Of a stretch of 64,000 nucleotides of DNA, positions 1-13,350 are shown in pieces. The stretch is from Parvibaculum indicum (lineage in GTDB: Bacteria; Pseudomonadota; Alphaproteobacteria; Parvibaculales; Parvibaculaceae), in the NCBI RefSeq assembly GCF_011762095.1, contig NZ_JAASQO010000004.1, positions 62,001 through 126,000 of the forward strand. The letters run 5' to 3'. The notes under the pieces were generated by a model. The model did not search any database and had not been told where the DNA came from. It saw only the letters and a program-made list of their open reading frames with translations. Position numbers and translations under genes: made by a program. Each line of letters opens with the position of its first letter. Within the stretch, counting starts at the first letter, position 1.

Positions 1-156
1 CCTCCGCTTCAGGGTCAGGAAGACGATTGGAGCGGCGAATGGGGGAGGAGCGCAAGAAAATTCGTGGCTGCGCCGCAGCATGGAATCTCGAACTTTTTTA
101 CGTTGGACCGCAAGCGTTTGATTCAGGCCCGAAAATCGCCTGTGGATGAAACTTTG

Positions 157-3858
<3,702 letters not shown>

Positions 3859-3980
3859 GCGCCGCAACCTGCCACAGCTTTCGCGGGCGCGGAACGGCTT
3901 TGCGCCGATCTTGCATTGACGCAAGGGAAAGGGCGATTTTCGCGGGTGCGAAACGGCGAAAATCCGTCTAGGCTGGGATC

Positions 3981-4712
3981 ATGTCGATCTGGGGAAAAAT
4001 AGCGGGCGCCGGCGTTGGAATGGCCGTCGGCGGGCCCCTTGGCGCTCTGGTGGGCGCGGTGGCGGGACATATCGTCATCGACCGCGCGCTGGAGGACCAT
4101 GAGGTCGTCTTCACCATCGCCCTCATCGCGCTCTCGGCCAAGATGGCCAAGGCCGACGGGGAGGTGAGCGACGCCGAAATCCAGGCTTTCCAGCAGGTTT
4201 TCGACATCCCGGCGGAGGAGGCGCGCAACGTCCACCGCGTCTATCAGATCGCCCAGCAGGACGTCGCCGGATACGAGGCCTATGCCCGTCAGGTGGCGCG
4301 TATCTATCGCGACAAGCCCGCCGTGCTGGAAGATGTGCTCGATGCGTTGTTCCACATCGCCAAGGCGGACAAATTCGTTCACCCGAACGAAATTGAGTTC
4401 CTGCGCACCGTGGCCGATATTTTCGGCTTCTCCGAGGTCGAGTTCGCCCGTATCCGGGCGAGCCATCTGGGGCCGGACCGCTCCGACCCTTATCTCGTGC
4501 TCGGTATCACGCCGGATATTTCCGACCACGATCTCAAAAAGGCCTATCGCCGGCTGGTGCGCGAAAACCATCCCGACATGATGGTGGCGCGCGGCGTGCC
4601 CAAGGAACTCGTTACCATCGCGAATGAAAAGCTCGCCGCGATCAACGACGCTTATGACCGGATCTGCCGCCAGAGGGGGCTCAAGGAGGCGGTGACGGAA
4701 GAGGTTTCCTGA
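3981..4712 (+). CDS. TerB and J-domain protein (DjlA-like co-chaperone)
   Basis: This 243-residue protein has three parts: a glycine/alanine-rich hydrophobic N-terminus (about residues 5-35) that could anchor it in the inner membrane, a TerB-like helical domain (about 40-150, with ALSAKMAKADGEVSD and FHIAKADKFVHPNE), and a C-terminal J domain beginning YLVLGI. The J domain carries the HPD tripeptide (ENHPDMM) needed to stimulate the DnaK ATPase. This is the order found in DjlA. It is transcribed divergently from the oxoprolinase gene. Its client is unknown; regulation of DnaK at the membrane or in the envelope is a family-based inference. Confidence 0.88.
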   Translation: MSIWGKIAGAGVGMAVGGPLGALVGAVAGHIVIDRALEDHEVVFTIALIALSAKMAKADGEVSDAEIQAFQQVFDIPAEEARNVHRVYQIAQQDVAGYEAYARQVARIYRDKPAVLEDVLDALFHIAKADKFVHPNEIEFLRTVADIFGFSEVEFARIRASHLGPDRSDPYLVLGITPDISDHDLKKAYRRLVRENHPDMMVARGVPKELVTIANEKLAAINDAYDRICRQRGLKEAVTEEVS

Positions 4713-4848
4713 CTCTTCCGGCCTTCGGCACTGGCGGCGCTCTCTTCCATACGGTAAGCAAGACTGAAAATGACATCGACGTCAGCTTTGGGCGTTCTCC
4801 CCGAAGAGAGCGCCTTATGCCTGGCTGAAAGCGAGCAAGGCTCCCCCC

Positions 4849-5721
4849 ATGGGTATGACCCCCACACATCTTGCCTTCATGATGCTGATCAATCTGATCT
4901 GGGGCTTCGCGCTTGTCGCGGCGAAGGTGTCGATCGGCCATTTTCCGCCGCTTCTCTTCGCGGCGCTGCGCTTTCTGCTGATCGTGGTCGTGCTCTTCCC
5001 CTTCCTGAAAATCCACAAGGGGCAGATGAAGGAAGTCATCATCATCGCGCTCTGCGCGGGGCCGGTCGGTTTCGGCTTCTTCTTCGCGGGCCTTGCGATT
5101 TCGGATGCCTCGGTGGTCGCGGTGGCGAGCCAGCTCGGCGTGCCCTTCGCCACGATCATGTCGGTCATCTTCCTGCGCGAGCAGGTTTTCTGGAAGCGCT
5201 GGCTCGGTATCACGCTTTCCTTTGCCGGCGTCATGGTCATCAGTTTCGATCCGACGGTCTTCCGCTATATCGACGGGCTGCTTCTGGTGCTGTGCTCCGC
5301 GCTCGTCAGTTCCGTGGGCACGATCTATCAGCGCCAGATCAGGAATGTCGGCGTGTTCGAACTCCAGGCCTGGGTGGCCTTCGCCGCCGCGCCGATCATG
5401 CTGATCGGGTCGCTGGCGCTGGAATCGAACCAGTATGAGGTCGTCATGACCGCGTCGCTCCTTCAGTGGTCGGGAATCTTCTATGTGGCCTTTGCCTCCA
5501 GTCTCGTCGGCCATGCGGGCATTTATTATCTGCTGCAGCGTTACGAGGTGACGCAGACCGCGCCGCTCACGCTGCTGTCGCCCATCTTCACCGTCTTCTT
5601 CGCGGTGATGTTGCTGGGCGAAACGCTGACCGAGCGTATGGTGGTCGGTGCGCTCATTGCGCTTACCGGCGTGCTCATCGTGTCGATGCGTCAGAAGCGT
5701 ATCGTGGATACTGGACCCTGA
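4849..5721 (+). CDS. EamA/DMT-family transporter
   Basis: This 290-residue, almost wholly hydrophobic protein has about ten predicted transmembrane segments arranged as two similar EamA halves (opening near INLIWGFALVAAKVSIG and again near SSVGTIYQRQ). That is the drug/metabolite transporter fold, which includes amino-acid and metabolite exporters such as RhtA and YdcZ relatives. The start at 4849 places MGMTPTHLAFMMLINLIWG directly before the first membrane helix. The gene lies 9 bases upstream of the amidase gene on the same strand, so the two may be cotranscribed. The substrate cannot be predicted from sequence. Confidence 0.85.
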   Translation: MGMTPTHLAFMMLINLIWGFALVAAKVSIGHFPPLLFAALRFLLIVVVLFPFLKIHKGQMKEVIIIALCAGPVGFGFFFAGLAISDASVVAVASQLGVPFATIMSVIFLREQVFWKRWLGITLSFAGVMVISFDPTVFRYIDGLLLVLCSALVSSVGTIYQRQIRNVGVFELQAWVAFAAAPIMLIGSLALESNQYEVVMTASLLQWSGIFYVAFASSLVGHAGIYYLLQRYEVTQTAPLTLLSPIFTVFFAVMLLGETLTERMVVGALIALTGVLIVSMRQKRIVDTGP

Positions 5722-5730
5722 GGATAAGTC

Positions 5731-6462
5731 ATGGCCGTTGAATGTATCGAAAGGCCGTCGCCCAATTTCGACGAGCGCAAGGGGCCGGTGGATATTCTCC
5801 TGATGCATTATACCGGCATGGAGACGGGTGAGGCCGCTGCGGCGCGGCTGTGCAGCGCGGAGGCGCGCGTTTCCGCCCATTACATGATCCATGAGGACGG
5901 GCGGATCGTCCGTCTGGTGCCGGAGGAGATGCGCGCCTGGCACGCAGGCGTGTCGAGCTGGGCGGGCGAGACCGACATTAACAGTCGCTCCATCGGTATC
6001 GAGATCGTCAATGGCGGTCACGATTTCGGCTGCCCGCCTTATCCGGACGTGCAGATGGCGGCGGTGGAAGCGTTGTCGAAAGAGATCGTCGAGCGCTGGA
6101 ATATTCCCGCCCGTCGCGTCATCGGCCATTCCGACGTCGCGCCCGGGCGCAAGGCCGATCCCGGCGAATGGTTCGACTGGGCGCGGCTCGCCCGCGCAGG
6201 CGTCGGGCTATGGGTCGAACCGGAAGAAATCGTCGAAGGGCCGAGCCTTTCGCGCGGAGAGCGGGGCGATCATGTTGCCGATCTCCAGTTCATGCTGGCC
6301 GATTACGGCTATGGCGTGGAGGTGATGGGCCGTTACGACGAGACGACCGAAGAGGTCGTGGCGGCGTTCCAGCGGCATTTCCGGCAGCAGAAGGTGGATG
6401 GCGTCGCCGACATCTCCACCCTCATGACTTTGCGCCGACTGCTGGAGTTGGTGCGGGGATAA
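5731..6462 (+). CDS. N-acetylmuramoyl-L-alanine amidase with peptidoglycan-binding domain (AmpD/AmiD-like)
   Basis: The 243-residue protein has an amidase_2 (AmpD-type) domain over about residues 18-155, with zinc-ligand candidates in LMHYTG, the SAHYMI segment, WHAG, and IGHSDVAPGRKADPG. A C-terminal peptidoglycan-binding helical repeat follows (RGDHVADLQFMLADYGYG... to about 240). Such enzymes cut the bond between muramic acid and the stem peptide; members of this layout recycle anhydro-muropeptides. No signal peptide is evident, which favours a cytoplasmic AmpD-like role over outer-membrane AmiD. A bidirectional terminator follows at 6466. The gene starts 9 bases after the EamA transporter stop. 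Confidence 0.9.
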   Translation: MAVECIERPSPNFDERKGPVDILLMHYTGMETGEAAAARLCSAEARVSAHYMIHEDGRIVRLVPEEMRAWHAGVSSWAGETDINSRSIGIEIVNGGHDFGCPPYPDVQMAAVEALSKEIVERWNIPARRVIGHSDVAPGRKADPGEWFDWARLARAGVGLWVEPEEIVEGPSLSRGERGDHVADLQFMLADYGYGVEVMGRYDETTEEVVAAFQRHFRQQKVDGVADISTLMTLRRLLELVRG

Positions 6463-6465
6463 GTC

Positions 6466-6496
6466 CGGCAGGCCCCCGAAAGGAGCCTGCCGATTT
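6466..6496. terminator. Bidirectional intrinsic terminator
   Basis: CGGCAGGC (6466-6473) pairs with GCCTGCCG (6485-6492), and ATTTTCG follows on the + strand. It lies in the 37-base gap between the convergent amidase and oxidoreductase genes, so it probably ends the + transcript; the T-run on the minus side is weak. Confidence 0.7.
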
Positions 6497-6499
6497 TCG

Positions 6500-7462
6500 T
6501 TACGGGATCATGATGACCCGGCCGAAGGCGGACCGGCCTTCGATATAGGCGTGAGCCTCCGCCGCTTCGGAGAGCTTGAACTCCTTGTCCAGCACCACCT
6601 TGAGTTCGCCCTTCGCGGCTTCGTCGATAAGCGACTGGATGTTCTCGCGCACGCGCGGCGAGAAGATTTCCGCCCCCAGAAACACGCCGGTGAGCGAGCG
6701 GTTTCCCGCCATCATGCTTTGCACGTCCACCGTCATCGGTTCGCGCCCGGCGCGGCCGACCATGGAGACGCGTCCGCGATAGCTCAGCACGTCGATGGAC
6801 TTTTGCAGCGTCGAGCCGCCCACGGGATCGACCACCAGGTCGACACCGCGATTTTCGGTGATCTTCATGACTTCGGCGACGAGATCCTGCTCGCGGTAGT
6901 TGATGCCGTGGTCGAGGCCGAATTCCTTCAGCCGGTCGAGTTTCTCCTGGCTCGACGCGGTGGCGATCACGGTCGCGCCTTCGCGCTTGGCAATCTGGAT
7001 GGCCGCCAGTCCGACGGCGCCCGCGCCGGCCTGAATGAGCACGGTCTCGCCGCGCTTCAAATGGCCGAATTCGAAAAGGCAGTCATGCGCCGTCCCGAAG
7101 GGGACGGGGATAGCGGCTGCCTGACGAATGTCGAGCCCGTCCGGCACGGGCCAGGCGGTGGCGGCGAAGACGGCGCGTTTTTCGGCATGGCTGCCATACA
7201 TGTTCACCGTCGTGACGCGCTGGCCGACCTTCAGGTCTTTCACATTGCTGCCGGTTTCGAGGATGGTGCCCGCCGCCTGATAGCCGACGACATGCGGCAC
7301 GGTCGCCAGGTCGCCGCCCAGTCGGTTCAGCGTGTCGCCGCCCTCGATGGAGACGGCCTCGACCTGGATGACGATGCCGTCGTCAGGGCATTCGGGATCG
7401 GGCACATCCTCGTATTTCAGCACGGTGGGTGGCCCGTTTTCGTAATAAACGGCGGCTTTCAT
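6500..7462 (-). CDS. Zinc-type (MDR) dehydrogenase, quinone-oxidoreductase-like
   Basis: This 320-residue protein is a medium-chain dehydrogenase/reductase of the quinone oxidoreductase type. It has the GroES-like N-terminal domain and a Rossmann domain with the nucleotide-binding run QAGAGAVGLAAIQIAKREGA near residue 140. The structural-zinc cysteine cluster of alcohol dehydrogenases is absent, as is usual for NADPH:quinone reductases. Expected activity is NAD(P)H-dependent reduction of a quinone or enone in the cytoplasm; the substrate is unknown. Its 3' end faces the amidase gene across a shared terminator. Confidence 0.88.
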   Translation of the reverse strand: MKAAVYYENGPPTVLKYEDVPDPECPDDGIVIQVEAVSIEGGDTLNRLGGDLATVPHVVGYQAAGTILETGSNVKDLKVGQRVTTVNMYGSHAEKRAVFAATAWPVPDGLDIRQAAAIPVPFGTAHDCLFEFGHLKRGETVLIQAGAGAVGLAAIQIAKREGATVIATASSQEKLDRLKEFGLDHGINYREQDLVAEVMKITENRGVDLVVDPVGGSTLQKSIDVLSYRGRVSMVGRAGREPMTVDVQSMMAGNRSLTGVFLGAEIFSPRVRENIQSLIDEAAKGELKVVLDKEFKLSEAAEAHAYIEGRSAFGRVIMIP

Positions 7463-7558
7463 GGATTTCCTCCCCGGGATTTGATTGATGAATTGGATCG
7501 ATAGACGGCAATGTCGTTACGGAAGGGGCAGGGTACAAGGTCATTAATTGGAATTGGC

Positions 7559-7587
7559 TTGACGGGCCCATGTCCCCGTCCCTAAGT
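7559..7587 (+). promoter_or_regulatory. Candidate sigma-70 promoter of rnpB
   Basis: TTGACG at 7559-7564 is followed after 17 bases by CTAAGT at 7582-7587. The predicted start falls 7 bases later, at the first paired base of RNase P RNA (7594). The spacing is ideal and the -10 hexamer is weak, as is common in alphaproteobacteria. Confidence 0.55.
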
Positions 7588-7593
7588 CCTTTT

Positions 7594-7978
<385 letters not shown>

Positions 7979-8138
7979 TTTTACTCCACTCACACATCTC
8001 GATTTCATCGCCGCCGGAATGCTCCGGTTTTTCATGGGATGGTATGGATGTTTTACTTTTGTTCTCAAAGTAACCGTCTCTTTTTGACCCGTCTCAACCA
8101 CGCGAATGCCGCAGAATTCCGGGATTTTACTAGGTGAT

Positions 8139-8183
8139 CCCGTTGACGCCCATGAATTCCCATGATATCCCATACTATCCCGT
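8139..8183 (+). promoter_or_regulatory. MraZ operator: five CCCRT boxes at 10-bp spacing
   Basis: CCCGT, CCCAT, CCCAT, CCCAT and CCCGT begin at 8139, 8149, 8159, 8169 and 8179. Read on the other strand this is a tandem RYGGG series spaced one helical turn apart, which is the arrangement MraZ binds upstream of its own operon in other bacteria. A possible promoter is interleaved: TTGACG at 8144-8149 and TATCCC at 8166-8171, 16 bases apart. Bound MraZ would then cover the promoter, which fits autorepression of the whole dcw cluster. Confidence 0.8.
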
Positions 8184-8275
8184 AGAGGTGCATGTCGGCC
8201 CATTTGTGCCCGGCGCTCAGGCGGGGTGCCGCGGGCGATTGGCCGGGCGGCTGGACAGGGGACGAGGTCGGCGGC

Positions 8276-8770
8276 ATGGAGTCCTTCAGGGGGCGCTACA
8301 CCAACAGGATCGACGCGAAGGGCCGGGTTTCCGTCCCTGCGAAGTTTCGCGCCATCACGATCGGCCAGGGCTATAACGGCATCGTCTGCTTTCCCTCCCT
8401 CAAGGGGGCGTCCGTCATCGAGGGCTGCGGACCGGAATTTTCCAATCTGATCGACGAGATGCTGGCGCAGCTCGCACCGTTTTCCGACGAGCGCGAAGAG
8501 CTCGCCATGGTGCTGCACGGCAATGCCTGGGAGCTGATGTTCGACGCCGATGGCCGCGTCGTGCTGCCGGAAGAGCTGCGCGAGCGCGCCGGGATCACCG
8601 GCGACGTGACTTTTGTGGGTATGGGCCAGCGCTTCCAGATCTGGGAGCCCAAGGCCTATGAGGCTCATTACGAGCAGGTGATGAAGAAGGTCGGCTCGCT
8701 GAGCGATCTTCTGAAGCCGCCGGCGCAGATGGCGCGCGAGCGCAGCGGGAACGACGGAGGCGCCTCATGA
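8276..8770 (+). CDS. mraZ: Transcriptional regulator MraZ
   Basis: The 164-residue product has two AbrB-like MraZ domains: [20 protein letters not shown] at residues 5-24 and [21 protein letters not shown] in the second half. MraZ forms rings that bind direct repeats in the dcw promoter and repress it. I chose the ATG at 8276 because it starts MESFRGRY, as in the family; the frame is open further upstream to 8192 but those residues are not MraZ-like and lie next to the operator. It overlaps rsmH by four bases (ATGA), so translation is probably coupled. Confidence 0.95.
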   Translation: MESFRGRYTNRIDAKGRVSVPAKFRAITIGQGYNGIVCFPSLKGASVIEGCGPEFSNLIDEMLAQLAPFSDEREELAMVLHGNAWELMFDADGRVVLPEELRERAGITGDVTFVGMGQRFQIWEPKAYEAHYEQVMKKVGSLSDLLKPPAQMARERSGNDGGAS

Positions 8771-9771
8771 GCGAGAAGGCGCCGCATATTCCCGTCATGC
8801 TGCCCGAAGTGCTCGAGGTCGTTTCTCCGAAAGACGGCGGTCTTTATGTCGACGGAACCTTCGGGGCGGGCGGCTACACGCGCGGTCTGCTTGAAAGCGC
8901 GGATTGCGCCGTGCTGGCCATAGACCGCGACCCCAATGCGATCCTGCGCGGGCGGGCCCTCGAAACGGAATTCGCCGGCCGTCTGACCCTGGTCGAAGGC
9001 TGCTTTGGCGATATGGCCGCGCTTGTGCGCGGTCTCGGCCATGACGCGGTGGACGGGGTGGTGCTCGATCTCGGCGTCTCCTCCATGCAGCTCGACGAGG
9101 CGGAGCGCGGCTTTTCCTTCCAGAAGGACGGGCCGCTCGACATGCGGATGAGCCAAAGCGGGCCGTCCGCCGCCGATGTCGTGAACGAATATGAAGAGGG
9201 CGAGCTGGCGCGGATCATCGCCGTCTATGGCGAGGAAAAGCGGGCGCGCGCCGTGGCGAAGGCCATTGTGGCCGCCCGGCAGGACGCGGCCTTTTCCCGC
9301 ACGCTGGAGCTTGCCGACCTGGTCGCCCGGGTGGTGGGGCGCAAGCCGCAGGACAAGATTCACCCCGCGACGCGGACCTTTCAGGCCCTTCGTATTTTCG
9401 TGAACGACGAGTTGGGCGAGGTTGCCCGCGGCATTTCCGGCGCCGAGGATATCTTGCGCGAAGGCGGGCGGCTCGCGGTGGTGACGTTTCATTCCCTAGA
9501 AGACCGTATCGTGAAGCGGTTTCTCATGGCGCGCACCGGCCGGGCCGGCCGCGCCAATCGCCATATGCCCGAAACGGAGGAGGCCACTCCGTCGTTTCGC
9601 GAGATTGCGCATAAGGCGCGCAAGGCGTCGGCCGGCGAGGCCGAAGTCAATCCGCGTGCGCGATCCGCGAAACTCCGGGCCGCCGAGCGCACCGATGCGC
9701 CGCTCGTTCCGCTGGATCTCGCAGCGCTGGGCTTTCCGAAAGTCCCCTCCCTCGAGGGAGGGGCCGCATGA
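8767..9771 (+). CDS. rsmH: 16S rRNA (cytosine-1402-N4)-methyltransferase
   Basis: The 334-residue enzyme methylates N4 of C1402 in the 16S rRNA decoding region using S-adenosylmethionine. [10 protein letters not shown] occupies residues 7-16 and the SAM motif [12 protein letters not shown] residues 29-40; [20 protein letters not shown] and the C-terminal [13 protein letters not shown] are also characteristic. Length matches the family. The last codons ([10 protein letters not shown]) are written by a small perfect palindrome, CCTCCCTCGAGGGAGG, a minor oddity. It overlaps mraZ and ftsL by four bases at each end. Confidence 0.96.
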   Translation: MSEKAPHIPVMLPEVLEVVSPKDGGLYVDGTFGAGGYTRGLLESADCAVLAIDRDPNAILRGRALETEFAGRLTLVEGCFGDMAALVRGLGHDAVDGVVLDLGVSSMQLDEAERGFSFQKDGPLDMRMSQSGPSAADVVNEYEEGELARIIAVYGEEKRARAVAKAIVAARQDAAFSRTLELADLVARVVGRKPQDKIHPATRTFQALRIFVNDELGEVARGISGAEDILREGGRLAVVTFHSLEDRIVKRFLMARTGRAGRANRHMPETEEATPSFREIAHKARKASAGEAEVNPRARSAKLRAAERTDAPLVPLDLAALGFPKVPSLEGGAA

Positions 9772-10127
9772 TCCGGATTCTCAATCTTCTGCTGCTGGTC
9801 GGTGTCGTCGCGCTGTCTATCGGTCTTTACGACGTGAAGTATCGCGCGCAGCAGGCGGAGCGCGAGGCCGACAGGCTCGACCGGCAGATCGCGCGCGAGC
9901 AGGAAGCCATCAAGGTGTTGCGCGCGGAATGGGCGCATCTCAACGAGCCGGATCGGCTGCAGGCGCTGGCCAAGCGCTATACCGGCCTTCGTCCGGTCTC
10001 GCCGGGGCAGATCGGCAGGTTCGAGGATGTGCCGATGCCGCGCCGGACCGATGAGTTTTATGTGCCGCGGGGGCAGTCGCTCGGCGGTGTCGCGGGCATT
10101 CAGGCAGGCGGGAGCATGATCAGATGA
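9768..10127 (+). CDS. ftsL: Cell division protein FtsL
   Basis: This 119-residue bitopic protein has one membrane helix at about residues 4-20 ([18 protein letters not shown]) followed by a periplasmic heptad-rich segment (about 21-60, rich in A, E, R and Q) and a short C-terminal region. FtsL helps form the FtsQLB divisome complex. Sequence similarity within this family is low, so the call rests on topology, size and position between rsmH and ftsI, which is invariant in alphaproteobacteria. It overlaps both neighbours by four bases. Confidence 0.88.
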   Translation: MIRILNLLLLVGVVALSIGLYDVKYRAQQAEREADRLDRQIAREQEAIKVLRAEWAHLNEPDRLQALAKRYTGLRPVSPGQIGRFEDVPMPRRTDEFYVPRGQSLGGVAGIQAGGSMIR

Positions 10128-11857
10128 TCGGACGTCGCCAGCCTTCTCCCAACCGTATGATCCGCGCCGGACATGACGCGATCGCCAAGCCGGATTGGGG
10201 GCGTGGCGCGTCGGCGCGCGGGCCGCGCGCCTCGCAGCGCCGTATCTTTCTCGCCGCGGCGATCTTTGCCGGCTGCTTTTCGCTGGTCGGGGCGCGGCTT
10301 GTCGGTCTTGCCATTACCGGCGGGGACGGTGCGCCGCGCGTCGCCTATGCGCAGCCCGAAGGCCAGCTGGTGCGGCCCGATATTCTCGACCGAAACGGCG
10401 ATGTCATGGCAACCGACATCTCGGTTGCCTCTCTCTTCGCGGATGCCCGGCATGTCATCGACCCGGAGGAGGCGACGGCGAAGCTCGTCTCGGTTCTCCC
10501 CGGTCTCGATGCCGATGAAGTCGTCAAGAAGCTGTCTTCCGGCCGCGCCTTCAACTGGATCAAGCGCGATCTGACGCCGAAGCAGCACCAGGCGGTTCAC
10601 GATCTCGGCATTGCGGGGCTCGAGTTCCGCCGCGAGCGCAAGCGGGTTTACCCCAATGGCGCGACGGCGGCGAATGTGCTCGGGCTGGTCAATATCGACA
10701 ATCACGGCATTGCCGGTATGGAGCGCTATGTCGACCGGAATGTCCTGGGCGAGAAGGGCGAGCCGAAAAAGCCGGTTGTTCTGTCGATCGACGTCGCGGT
10801 CCAGCATGCCCTGCGGGACGAATTGCAGAAGGGCATGAAGGAGTTCTCCGCCAAGGCGGCGGTGGGCATCATCATGGATATCCACACCGGCGAGGTGATG
10901 GGGCTGAGTTCGCTGCCGGACTTCGATCCGAACGACCCCATGGCCGTGTCCGCCGATGCGCGTTTCAACCGCGCGACGCTGGGGGTCTACGAACTCGGCT
11001 CCGTTTTCAAGGCCGTCACCATGGCGGCGGCGCTCAATTCCGGCCTGATCGACCCGAACGCCAAGGTGGATGCGACCAAACCGATGAAGGTCGGCCGTTT
11101 CACGATCAGCGACTACCACGCCGAAAACAAGAAGATGACGCTGCCGGAAATTTTCATGCATTCGTCGAATATCGGCACGGCGAAGATCGCGCTGGAAATC
11201 GGCGGCGACGTGCACCGGGAATATCTCAAGCGCTTCGGCCTTCTCGAAAAGCCCGAGATCGAGCTTCCCGAAGCGGGCGCGCCCCTGTTGCCGGCACGCT
11301 GGTCTGAAATCACCAATATTACGACATCCTATGGTCACGGAATTGCCGTTACGCCGCTGCAGGTTGTCTCCGCCCTGAGCGCCATCGTGAACGGCGGTAC
11401 CCGCGTGACGCCCACGCTGGTCCGGCGCGATACGCCTCAGCGTGGCGCGCGCGTGATTTCCGAGGGGACGAGCCGGGACATGCGCTGGCTTCTGCGTCTC
11501 GTCGTGGAAGAGGGCACGGGCAAGAACGCGGATGTGGTCGGCTATCCGGTCATGGGCAAGACGGGTACGGCGGAGAAGCCGGAAAATGGCGGCTATGCCA
11601 AGCACAAACTCATCACCTCTTTCGTCAGCGCGTTCCCTGCGAACAAGCCGCGCTACGCAATGATCATCATGTTCGACGAGCCCAAGGGCACGAAGAAGAC
11701 CTATGGCTATGCGACCGCCGGATGGAACGCGGCGCCGGTGACGGCGCGCGTCGTCAAGCGTGTCGCGCCGCTGCTCGATATCGAGCCGGAGCAGCCCGAA
11801 CGGTCCGTGCCGGAAGGCGCGCAGCTCGTGTCGTATCAGTTTCACAATGCCCGTTAG
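10124..11857 (+). CDS. ftsI: Septal peptidoglycan transpeptidase FtsI (PBP3)
   Basis: The 577-residue protein is a class B penicillin-binding protein that cross-links septal peptidoglycan in the periplasm. A single membrane anchor lies at about residues 40-62, followed by a dimerisation domain (RPDILDRNGDVMATD). The transpeptidase motifs are complete: SVFK with catalytic Ser293, SSN at 347-349, and KTG at 479-481. FtsI works with the SEDS polymerase FtsW, encoded downstream in the same cluster. It overlaps ftsL by four bases; a 26-base gap separates it from murE. Confidence 0.97.
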   Translation: MIGRRQPSPNRMIRAGHDAIAKPDWGRGASARGPRASQRRIFLAAAIFAGCFSLVGARLVGLAITGGDGAPRVAYAQPEGQLVRPDILDRNGDVMATDISVASLFADARHVIDPEEATAKLVSVLPGLDADEVVKKLSSGRAFNWIKRDLTPKQHQAVHDLGIAGLEFRRERKRVYPNGATAANVLGLVNIDNHGIAGMERYVDRNVLGEKGEPKKPVVLSIDVAVQHALRDELQKGMKEFSAKAAVGIIMDIHTGEVMGLSSLPDFDPNDPMAVSADARFNRATLGVYELGSVFKAVTMAAALNSGLIDPNAKVDATKPMKVGRFTISDYHAENKKMTLPEIFMHSSNIGTAKIALEIGGDVHREYLKRFGLLEKPEIELPEAGAPLLPARWSEITNITTSYGHGIAVTPLQVVSALSAIVNGGTRVTPTLVRRDTPQRGARVISEGTSRDMRWLLRLVVEEGTGKNADVVGYPVMGKTGTAEKPENGGYAKHKLITSFVSAFPANKPRYAMIIMFDEPKGTKKTYGYATAGWNAAPVTARVVKRVAPLLDIEPEQPERSVPEGAQLVSYQFHNAR

Positions 11858-11883
11858 CCTTGCGAGGAAGGAAGTTGGGTCAC

Positions 11884-13350
11884 ATGCAGTTGTCGGCGTT
11901 GATAGGAGCGGATGTCCGTCTCCCCCGGTCCGGGGGAGATGCGGAAATTCGTGGCCTGACCGCCGATAGCCGCGCGGTGGAGCCCGGATTTCTCTTCGCG
12001 GCGCTTCCGGGCACCCAGGTCGATGGCGTTCGATTTATTCCCCAGGCTCTCGAGAAGGGCGCGGCGGCCCTTCTCGTCGGGGGGGGTGTCGAGCTGCCGG
12101 CGGGGATTTCCGTACCGGTGATTTCAGACCGCAATCCCCGTCGGCGGCTCGCTCAGATGGCGGCCCGTTTCTTCGAGGTGCAGCCCGGCGTCGTGGCCGC
12201 CGTCACGGGCACGAACGGCAAGACCTCGGTCGCCTCTTTCGTGCGGCAGATCTGGGAGGCGCTCAGCGAACCGGCCGCGAGCCTGGGTACGCTCGGGATC
12301 ACGGGGCCGAAGGGCGAGCGGGCACTGGGCTATACGACGCCCGATCCGGTGGCGCTGCATCGCGAGCTGGCGGAACTGGCCGAGGAGGGCGTCACGCATC
12401 TTGCGATGGAAGCGTCCAGCCACGGCCTTGCCCAATACCGTCTCGACGGCGTGAAGGTGAGCGCGGCGGGCTTTACCAACATCACGCGCGATCATCTGGA
12501 TTATCACGCCAGCTTCGACGACTACTTCTATGCGAAACTTCGGCTGTTCGGCGAGGTCATGGGGCCGGGCGGCGTGGCGGTGCTGAACGCGGATGCGGCG
12601 CAGTTTGCCGAATTCGAGGCGGTGTCCTGGGCGCGCGGCCACAAGGTGATTACCGTCGGTCGCAAGGGACGGGGAATTTGCCTTGCCGCCCTGCGGCCCG
12701 GCCTGCGCGGGCAGGCGCTCGAAATCATTCACGAAGGCCGCAATTACGATGTGAACCTGCCGTTGATCGGTGCTTTCCAGGCGTCCAACGTGCTGGTTGC
12801 GGCGGGGTTGGCCATCGGCTGCGGTGCGCCTGCCGGCGGTGTCTTCGAGGCGCTCGGGAGGCTGCAGGGCGCTCGCGGGCGGATGGAAGAGGTCGCGCAT
12901 CTGCCCAATGGGGCATCGGTCTATGTCGATTATGCCCATACGCCGGATGCGCTGGAGAATGTATTGACCGCCATGCGGCCCCATACGGCGGGCCGTCTGG
13001 TGGTCGTATTCGGCTGCGGCGGCGACCGGGATCCGGGCAAGCGGCCCCTGATGGGCGAGGTCGCGGCGCGGCTGGCAGACATTATATATGTGACGGACGA
13101 TAACCCCCGGGGCGAGGACGCCGCCGCCATTCGTCAGGCGGTGCTGAAGGGGTGTCCCTCAGCGAGCGAAATCGGCGACCGGGGCGACGCGATTGCCACG
13201 GCGATGAAGGCGCTCGGGAAGGGCGACCTCCTGGTGGTGGCCGGCAAGGGCCATGAGACGGGTCAGATCGTCGGCGATAAAACCATTCCCTTTTCGGACC
13301 ATCAGGCCGTGCAGGATGCGGTGCGCGAGATTGCGGGAGGTGTCGCATGA
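11884..13350 (+). CDS. murE: UDP-MurNAc-tripeptide synthetase MurE (meso-DAP adding)
   Basis: The 488-residue Mur ligase adds the third stem-peptide residue in the cytoplasm. The ATP-binding motif TGTNGKTS is at residues 108-115, and DNPR at 406-409 is the signature of enzymes that select meso-diaminopimelate rather than lysine. The open frame starts well upstream inside ftsI, but the ATG at 11884 (MQLSALIG) is family-like and has GAGGAAGGAAG shortly upstream. It overlaps murF by four bases. Confidence 0.96.
   Translation: MQLSALIGADVRLPRSGGDAEIRGLTADSRAVEPGFLFAALPGTQVDGVRFIPQALEKGAAALLVGGGVELPAGISVPVISDRNPRRRLAQMAARFFEVQPGVVAAVTGTNGKTSVASFVRQIWEALSEPAASLGTLGITGPKGERALGYTTPDPVALHRELAELAEEGVTHLAMEASSHGLAQYRLDGVKVSAAGFTNITRDHLDYHASFDDYFYAKLRLFGEVMGPGGVAVLNADAAQFAEFEAVSWARGHKVITVGRKGRGICLAALRPGLRGQALEIIHEGRNYDVNLPLIGAFQASNVLVAAGLAIGCGAPAGGVFEALGRLQGARGRMEEVAHLPNGASVYVDYAHTPDALENVLTAMRPHTAGRLVVVFGCGGDRDPGKRPLMGEVAARLADIIYVTDDNPRGEDAAAIRQAVLKGCPSASEIGDRGDAIATAMKALGKGDLLVVAGKGHETGQIVGDKTIPFSDHQAVQDAVREIAGGVA

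Noticed and set aside
1-156. End of another gene at the left edge
   Set aside because: Several frames are open but none gives a recognisable protein; too short to judge.
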